A stretch of 64,000 bases of DNA from Diplolepis rosae. Lineage: Eukaryota; Arthropoda; Insecta; Hymenoptera; Diplolepididae. The stretch covers positions 5,058,501 through 5,122,500 of the forward strand of contig JAPYXD010000250.1 of NCBI GenBank assembly GCA_030998225.1. The letters are read 5' to 3'. A model generated the notes under the pieces. It searched no databases. It was not told the origin of the DNA and saw only the letters and a program-made list of their open reading frames with translations. Every line of letters begins with the position of its first letter. Position 1 is the stretch's first letter. Below are positions 58,901 to 64,000 of this stretch, piece after piece. A program made the position numbers and the translations under genes.

Positions 58901-60527
58901 CCTCATTCAACAAAAAAAAAATTCAAAAGTCAGTAGCACATCACGCTACGATTCTTCAAATTCTAACCAAGAAACTAGGGAATTCGACCCTAACCTAAGA
59001 TGTCAAATTATTGAAACTAAAGAAATGATACAATTTCGAAAGGACAATTTAATATACTTTGTCACAAGTACCGGAAGTCCCTGCGATAAAGGTGCAAAGG
59101 ATTTAATTGAATTTAACAAAATCGAAACAAATCAAACATTAAAGGAAATAAGTGCTACCCACACAAAGAAAGGGAGCAAAACGAACCATTTCGCTCTTTG
59201 CATAAGAGGCGAAAAACAAGAATCTATTTCAAATATTAGAGAAAACTTGTATATAGTATTAAAGCAGTTAAGAAATTTAATAGATAAACTTAATGTAAAG
59301 ATAGTAAGTGTAGCACGAAGCGAACATGTAGAAAATTTACCATGGTCCGAAGTGCTGTTAGCTTTTAAAACAGTATTTAAGAATTTAAATATCAAAATTC
59401 TTATTTGTAAGGGAACATTGAAATTTGTTCCACAGGATAAACGAAACGAAATATTTGAAGAATTGCACTGTTCACCAATTGGAGGTCATAGAGGAGTCTC
59501 CAAAACTTACAACAGAATAAAACAAAATTACTACTGGGAGAATCTGAAGGAAGATATTCAGCGAAGGATCCAGCAATGTTTAAATTGTCAACTAAAAAAA
59601 TTAGTACGATTAAAAACAAAACAGCCAATGGTGATTACAGATACACCAGGAACAGTGTTCGATAAAATAGCCCTAGATGTGGTAGGACCCTTACCCAAAA
59701 CTAAAAATGGATTCGAATACATCCTCACAATGCAGGATCAACTTTCTAAATTCTGTCTAGCAGTCCCATTAAAAGATACTCTTGCCACTACAATAGCTGA
59801 TGTTTTTGTTAAGAAATTTATTTGTTTATTTGGAGCCCCTAGGATTGTAATCACCGATCAGGGTCAAAATTTTCTAAGCAAACTTATGCAACGAATTTCA
59901 AAAAGATTTAAAATTAAAAAAATTAGAACTACTGCTTTTCATCCTCAGTCTAATGGCTCATTGGAAAGGTCACACCATGCTTTGGGTGAATTTTTAAAGC
60001 AATACACTAATGCGGATCAAGAATGGGATGAATGGTTGGAAATCGCGATTCTAAATTTTAACACGTGTGTATCGGAAAGTACTAAACATACGCCATACGA
60101 AGTAGTATTTGGAAAACTGGCTAGATTACCCTCAGGTGACCCCTTAAGGGAAACAGATTTACTGCCTTCTTATAAAGGATATATTATAGACTTAGTAACT
60201 AGACTAAACGGAATAAGAACTTTAGTTTATGAAAATTTAGTTGGGTCCAAAAATCGTTCGAAAAAATACTATGACAGAACGATAAATCCGCGTAATTTTA
60301 GAATAGGAGACTATGTTTTTCTTTTAAAAGGCCCTAAGCCAAATAAATTTGGTGATCACTATTCAGGACCACACAAAATTTTGGAGATTATTAATAAAAA
60401 CAATATTAAAATTCAATACAATCAAGGTAACAAAATTGTTCATGCAAACAGACTCAGAATTTCACACATAAATCACACTGTGAAACCAAAGAAAATACAA
60501 AATCGCAGAGACACTAGTAATGATTAA
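55887..60527 (+). CDS. pol: Pol polyprotein with two tandem protease-like domains
   Basis: An open frame of 1546 residues overlapping gag, so expressed by frameshifting or re-initiation. Domains in order: retropepsin-like 1 ('LMLDTGSELNIL', Asp ~63; 'FDGILGSEYY'), retropepsin-like 2 ('FMIDTGSEANII', Asp ~204; 'CEGILGATYL'), an acidic spacer, reverse transcriptase ('TFGLKNAPPTFQRF', catalytic 'FIDDIVVF' ~648-655), RNase H ('ITTDASGYAIGG' ~794; 'NADALSRNP'), a basic spacer, integrase HHCC ('HCSPIGGHRG', 'CLNCQLKK') and the D,D35E core (Asp ~1264, Asp ~1324, Glu ~1360), and a GPY/F-like C-terminal module ('YSGPHKILEI'). All key residues are present. The duplicated protease is unusual for Ty3/gypsy Pol. 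Confidence 0.9.
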   Translation: MEPSGTECNREGEPKSTALESKNINRTIPKRIITIDIEEDSTKIPFISFRHPVMNDTIKLMLDTGSELNILKIKKISPLQIVNLEETVFLKGIDSVIIPSIGTIEHTLMGHTVKFHIVPDEFFIPFDGILGSEYYTNAKAKINFLTNHLIVGEKFIKFQQNHELQTETRISGITRWTNNLKKNNLPFIKVFNPPSNSLGQFMIDTGSEANIIKNHLLPSEIDMDNFKTVFLKGVGDKLNRTMGTIKLAVYGHTSTFHVVSDDFDIPCEGILGATYLTETNAVIDYENQSIETKDKISEFTLGNEFLQDKNRQFAIEENKNCIPSIPEEIKRTDSSWSLDAIASSSHSILLQEYEQETPINDSEELDSPIYPEHEQLTWCTKDKFQETLHEISSELNLDSYSEFEIYETYETFQGNFSEEEIYGNFSIGNKTAVSEEDLLINKLRLNDLNENERNYIIKFVTSNKDRFFREGQKLEAASTVMHRIPTIDDIPINVKQYKFPISLKEEVERQVQEMLDSGIIKPSNSPYNSPLWIVPKKMDSSGKQKWRLVSDFRQLNDKTISDGYPLPDITQIIDQVGGHKYYTTLDLAKGFQQILMDPRDAHKTAFSTPHGHYEYVRMTFGLKNAPPTFQRFIDETFKNLQGKILFTFIDDIVVFADSLEEHDEKMKLIMDRLRKSNLQLNPDKCEFLRDKVCYLGHMLNVKGVSPDPRKLEAVREFPKPKNVKNIRQFLGLAGFYRRFIKNFAQIAKPLSKLFQKDIVFKWTEKEEQAFSTLKEQLCNPPILQYPNFSKPFNITTDASGYAIGGILSQGEIGKDLPIAYTSRVLRGPELSYEVYEKEALAMIHAVKIFRSYIYGKKIKIITDHQPLVWFKTAELNTRVQKWRFKLSEFDYEVIYKPGKLNLNADALSRNPTEQVPTQSCNIITRNQKKTEEANDVSTNEKRRSKRIIGKPTPNYAESKSSYSTNPKAKTALPPDKISSKSVSSKIEDDIEDTVKMTESNFEAQVLIQQKKNSKVSSTSRYDSSNSNQETREFDPNLRCQIIETKEMIQFRKDNLIYFVTSTGSPCDKGAKDLIEFNKIETNQTLKEISATHTKKGSKTNHFALCIRGEKQESISNIRENLYIVLKQLRNLIDKLNVKIVSVARSEHVENLPWSEVLLAFKTVFKNLNIKILICKGTLKFVPQDKRNEIFEELHCSPIGGHRGVSKTYNRIKQNYYWENLKEDIQRRIQQCLNCQLKKLVRLKTKQPMVITDTPGTVFDKIALDVVGPLPKTKNGFEYILTMQDQLSKFCLAVPLKDTLATTIADVFVKKFICLFGAPRIVITDQGQNFLSKLMQRISKRFKIKKIRTTAFHPQSNGSLERSHHALGEFLKQYTNADQEWDEWLEIAILNFNTCVSESTKHTPYEVVFGKLARLPSGDPLRETDLLPSYKGYIIDLVTRLNGIRTLVYENLVGSKNRSKKYYDRTINPRNFRIGDYVFLLKGPKPNKFGDHYSGPHKILEIINKNNIKIQYNQGNKIVHANRLRISHINHTVKPKKIQNRRDTSND

Positions 60528-60606
60528 TTAATAATCATCACTAGTAATGCAAAGATGGGAAGATGAAAACCCTGAAATTTAATACTAATAATTCTTTTAT
60601 TTTCAG
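60528..60606 (+). promoter_or_regulatory. Branch point and 3' splice site before env
   Basis: TACTAAT (60583-60589) is followed by a pyrimidine-rich stretch and TTTTCAG, with the env ATG directly after the AG (60605-60606). This fits production of a spliced env mRNA. The donor was not identified. Confidence 0.65.
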
Positions 60607-62535
60607 ATGTTTTGGTTATTACTTTGTGTAATAATAAGTAATTCAAATGCTTTTATTGGATACGATTGTGGGTCCCGAAACTTAAACGTTACAACACTTT
60701 CACTATTAGAAGTAGGAGAATGTGAGCTACCAGAAACAAATGTCGATGTATCTGAGAAATATGTACAGCTCCTGCAAATCAACGAATATAGTGAAACGAA
60801 AATAATCCAATGTAAGTTCGAAACACATAGAACAGTGTACTATTGTGGGATGCACTCACATATTTCTATTGTTCTAAACGGAGAAAATGAATATATAAAC
60901 GATGTTAGTAGAAGTGCATGCGAAGATGTACACAAAACAGGAATATTAAAGGTTACCGAATCACATATTGTACGCGATATTAAAATTAATCAAACTATAA
61001 CTCACAGTTTAATGTTTGCAGGATATATTAATTCTGAAGGAAAATGTAATGGAGTAGGTTACTCAGATCCGTTTGGTACATGGGAAAATGTAGTAGTGCA
61101 AGGTACAATAAAAATATCTCTAAGTGAACAAACTGCGGAAATAAAGTTAAATTCAAATTCTATTCATTTACGTTCAGGAACTATTTGTTTACTTTCTGAT
61201 GGTCATTGTATCGATCAGGAGGGAGGTTATACCTTTTGGAATACAGTACCGGTTGATAATTGTAAATTTCAGCAATATAGCATCCTTTATGAAGGACTAG
61301 CAAATAAAGTAATAGATCACGATTTTGATAACAAACAAATTATGTACTCTCTTTCCACTCAAGATATAACGTTCGCCCTGACAGCAAAAAGCAAGGAAAC
61401 CGTTTGCGGTTATATAGTTATTAAAACTGAACATCCTAAATTGTTAATATTTGAAACAACTAAAGGTGAAAGCTTTGCAAATTATAAAAAAATCTCTGTA
61501 ACTAATTTAGATATTTTCGCATATGTTAACTCTAAATTTGTATACGTCGAAAAACATTTACGCTCTCAGATGAAACAGTTGTATAAGGACGTACTCACCC
61601 AAAAATGTAAATTAGAGAAACAAACTTTGAAAAACTCACTTTCAATAGCAACACAATCACCGGACGAGTTCGCCTACGACTTGATGAAGGGACCGGGGTA
61701 CATGGCAGTTGTTGCAGGTGAAGTAGTACACATAATTAAATGTGTACCAGTGGAAATAAAAATGGAGCATGGAGAATCCTGTTATGGAGAACTTCAGGTA
61801 ACTCGAAACAACAAAACGTACTTTCTTACACCTAGAACTCACATCCTCAAGACACAAGGAACACAGATACCTTGCAACAGAATGTTACCTTCACAATATT
61901 ATGTTGGTAACAAATGGTACAAAATACTACCGCTACCTACCACAGCAGAAAAACCCACAATTATCAAGCCCATGACAGCACCTACGTGGGAATATGTCAA
62001 TCCATCAGAACTGGCGACCAACGGAATATACACAGAACAAGAATTGGACCAAATTAGGGAACGAATTATGTTTCCAGTAGAACGTCCAGCAGTTCTCAAT
62101 GATTTAGCTAGAGAAATGCGAGGACATCCCTTGGGCGACAATGAAGGAAGTCTTTTAAAGTTACTTAATGAAGACGTGATTACTACAATAGCCAGCAACA
62201 CATGGAACAAACTCTGGACACATTTCATCACTTTCGGGACTGCAAGTGCCGGAATAATAGCTATTTTTATGATTCTCCATCTGATTAAAGCTATAATAGA
62301 TATCATCATCCAAGGATATACACTGCATGCCGTCTATGGTTGGTCCATACACCTTTTAGGAGCTCTGTGGAGTTTAGTTACTTACCTACTCATACAGATC
62401 GCTAGAAGACCAACAGCCTCAAACGACATAGAATTGGGAGAAATACAGACAACTGAACAGGACAACTCTGATCAAGAAAAATCAACTCAGCGGGAAAAAG
62501 AAGAAAAGCCCACAAACAGTCGTCCATATTTCTAA
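60607..62535 (+). CDS. env: Env: chuvirus-like viral glycoprotein
   Basis: 642 codons, intact. Residues 1-16 form a signal peptide ('MFWLLLCVIISNSNA'). The ectodomain is Cys-rich: 'YDCGSRNLNVTTLSLLEVGE', 'YVQLLQINEYSETKIIQCKF' and 'VYYCGMHSH' follow each other as in the glycoproteins of chuviruses and relatives (negative-strand RNA viruses). The R-x-K-R/fusion-peptide block of errantivirus F-type Env is absent. Two hydrophobic segments (~549-572 and ~580-599) precede a 40-residue charged tail, so a transmembrane anchor is present. Capture of such glycoproteins by insect LTR elements is known, mostly in BEL/Pao types. Function in entry is inferred by homology only. Confidence 0.7.
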   Translation: MFWLLLCVIISNSNAFIGYDCGSRNLNVTTLSLLEVGECELPETNVDVSEKYVQLLQINEYSETKIIQCKFETHRTVYYCGMHSHISIVLNGENEYINDVSRSACEDVHKTGILKVTESHIVRDIKINQTITHSLMFAGYINSEGKCNGVGYSDPFGTWENVVVQGTIKISLSEQTAEIKLNSNSIHLRSGTICLLSDGHCIDQEGGYTFWNTVPVDNCKFQQYSILYEGLANKVIDHDFDNKQIMYSLSTQDITFALTAKSKETVCGYIVIKTEHPKLLIFETTKGESFANYKKISVTNLDIFAYVNSKFVYVEKHLRSQMKQLYKDVLTQKCKLEKQTLKNSLSIATQSPDEFAYDLMKGPGYMAVVAGEVVHIIKCVPVEIKMEHGESCYGELQVTRNNKTYFLTPRTHILKTQGTQIPCNRMLPSQYYVGNKWYKILPLPTTAEKPTIIKPMTAPTWEYVNPSELATNGIYTEQELDQIRERIMFPVERPAVLNDLAREMRGHPLGDNEGSLLKLLNEDVITTIASNTWNKLWTHFITFGTASAGIIAIFMILHLIKAIIDIIIQGYTLHAVYGWSIHLLGALWSLVTYLLIQIARRPTASNDIELGEIQTTEQDNSDQEKSTQREKEEKPTNSRPYF

Positions 62536-62704
62536 AGATAAACTTACCAGACAACGAACACACATTGATTTATGTGGAAAATTCACCCACAACATACATG
62601 CCTGTACTTTTTCAAAGCTAGCAACAGCAGAAGAAAGAAGATCTACACAGGGATATGTTTGCTACTAAAGTTGCACTCTACTAGCAACCATTTTACGGTG
62701 GGGG
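62536..62704 (+). promoter_or_regulatory. 3' untranslated segment with polypurine tract
   Basis: Sequence after the env stop ends in GGTGGGGG directly before the TG of the 3' LTR, a G-rich polypurine tract for plus-strand priming. Confidence 0.65.
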
Positions 62705-64000
62705 TGTAACGTCCTGCGTCCGTCTTTTACTTTTATTATTATTATTAATTTTTATTAACCTGTAATAAGTAAATTTATAATATTCCATTTCATATTTTTC
62801 TCCAAAGTCTTACTCATAAAAATGTAAATATTTTAAATGCAATCTCTTCTCTAAAGATTGTATAAATTCAAAAACCTTTTTAGAAAATATGCAGCTGCGT
62901 AAATATAAAGATTTGAATTTTCTTAGCAATCGGTAAATGTAATAAAACTTGCACTTTGAAACATTGACCAAAAGATACAGCCCACAATCGTATTCCTTTT
63001 AGATATTTCTGTTTGCAATCCTCTAGTAAATAAATGCATAGAACTGCATAGAGCCATAACAGTATATAGCTTAGCGATTAGCCATTTCCGGAAATATCGT
63101 AAATAGCTTATAGGCTAATGGTCAAAAGGGCCCGCGCTTGTACCACGCCCAAGTAAATACAAACAAAGCACGTTGTATTTACTGCGCTTAGAAAATAGAA
63201 TGGGCCATATATATAATAGATAATAAAAATTCTCAATTAATAAATATGTTAAAATATTAAGAATTTAGTTTTAAATTAATATTATTTATTTTTATATTAT
63301 TTCAGTATATTATGAATAAAAAATAAACTATTATATCATTTAATAATAGGAACAGTAATTCTAATCTAATTTTTATTTGAAACAATAGTTCAAACTCATT
63401 TGATTGTAACTAAAAACCAATAACAATTCATCGAAGATTTTAATAATTAGGAATCTACCTTATCAACTAATAAATTTATGAGAATTCAATTCTGAAGTTA
63501 AAATACTAATTAAAATTTACTTTCTTACACTCTTTTATTCAATTCTAGAAAAGTTAAAGTATTAATTTACATGATATGTATTTGAATTTATACACAACAT
63601 ATTTCAACAGTAAATTTTTAAACATTACTATTTTACCTTCACAAAAATATATATTTCCAATCTTTATAAACATATTTTTAAGTTCATAAATTCTAAAAAC
63701 TAAACTTATTTGCAAAAGATTTAATTCAATTTTCAAATAACGTCAGAATACATATGAGCATAAGCTAAATACTAGAAAAATTAACAATTTAAGTTAATTG
63801 AAATACTGTTATTAAAGAATTGAAATAATGAAATGTTCTGTTTTACCGACAATATTTCATATTCGAATATGTATCTTATAAAAAACTTTGCGTATGTTTT
63901 CAAATCAAATAAACTCAACTTCGAATATGTAAATCTTTACACTTATTTTTATAAATAAGAAGTTTATATAAAAATGAAAAATCACAAACTTTCAGAATTA
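62705..64000 (+). repeat. 3' LTR (partial, cut by window end)
   Basis: Matches 46458-47386 and then 48914 onward of the 5' LTR, without the Penelope-like insertion. It continues past the window end. A short minus-strand frame in it is a chance frame. Confidence 0.85.

Larger units (their letters stand above)
46458..64000 (+). mobile_element. Large Ty3/gypsy-type LTR element with env, runs off the window
   Basis: A 5' LTR starts TGTAACGTCCTGCGTCCGTC at 46458; the same sequence starts again at 62705 as the 3' LTR. Between them are a primer-binding site, a 3.9 kb leader, gag, pol, env and a G-rich polypurine tract. Over the first 930 bases the two LTRs differ by about one substitution and a 2-base indel, so the insertion is recent. 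Pol and env are open throughout. The element exceeds 17.5 kb, unusual for this group, partly because of ~2.6 kb LTRs and the repeat-filled leader. Confidence 0.85.

Noticed and set aside
55778..62309. Minus-strand frames over pol and env
   Set aside because: Shadows of the long plus-strand coding regions with no domains of their own.

Overview
The window looks like a transposon-packed stretch of insect DNA. It is AT-rich and has one recognisable host coding exon. That exon (24778-25187, + strand) has clean AG/GT splice borders and encodes part of the extracellular sema domain of a semaphorin of the Sema1a type. I found no other exon of this gene, so the window is probably two very large introns of Sema1a, at least 24 kb upstream and 38 kb downstream of the exon. 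R1-type retroposons, mariners, errantivirus-like elements and long-TIR elements suggest an insect, possibly a hymenopteran. The order is inference.

Layout. 1-5345: decayed remains of a Ty3/gypsy gag, a non-LTR endonuclease, an R1-like element interrupted by a mariner, and other mariner scraps. 5346-8170: no gene seen. 8171-9652: a pogo-like DNA transposon with TA target duplications. 9943-22258: a 12.3 kb Mutator-like (MULE) transposon with roughly 2 kb inverted repeats and an exact 9-bp target duplication. Its multi-exon gene joins a DDE-type transposase region to a region resembling a ubiquitin-specific protease (Cys box and His box both visible). A second, related MULE-like element with its own 9-bp duplication sits inside the first intron of that gene, with MITEs and a tRNA-like sequence nested further. 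22415-23110: a deleted mariner and a 5S-rRNA-like SINE head. 24778-25187: the Sema1a exon. 28187-34712: a decayed errantivirus-type element (gag, protease, RNase H, integrase, env) missing its reverse transcriptase core and split by a foldback element. 35545-39341: a recombinase-like fragment, a DDE transposase fragment and a second R1 copy. 39653-45970: a 6.3 kb near-palindromic foldback element around a 153-bp tandem repeat.

46458 to the window end: a young, very long LTR retroelement (over 17.5 kb). Its ~2.6 kb 5' LTR carries a Penelope-like insertion with two hammerhead-ribozyme-like cores. A 3.9 kb leader holds a dense array of small palindromes. Then follow gag with five zinc knuckles, a 1546-residue pol with two tandem retropepsin-like domains, an env preceded by a textbook branch point and 3' splice site, and the start of the 3' LTR. 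Env does not look like the errantivirus F-type protein of the 28-34 kb copy. It resembles glycoproteins of chuviruses (Jingchuvirales) and related negative-strand RNA viruses.

The strongest candidates for something new are (1) the transposase plus deubiquitinase-like gene on the long-TIR MULE, and (2) the gypsy-type element with a double protease and a chuvirus-like glycoprotein. All assignments come from reading motifs; no database search was possible.
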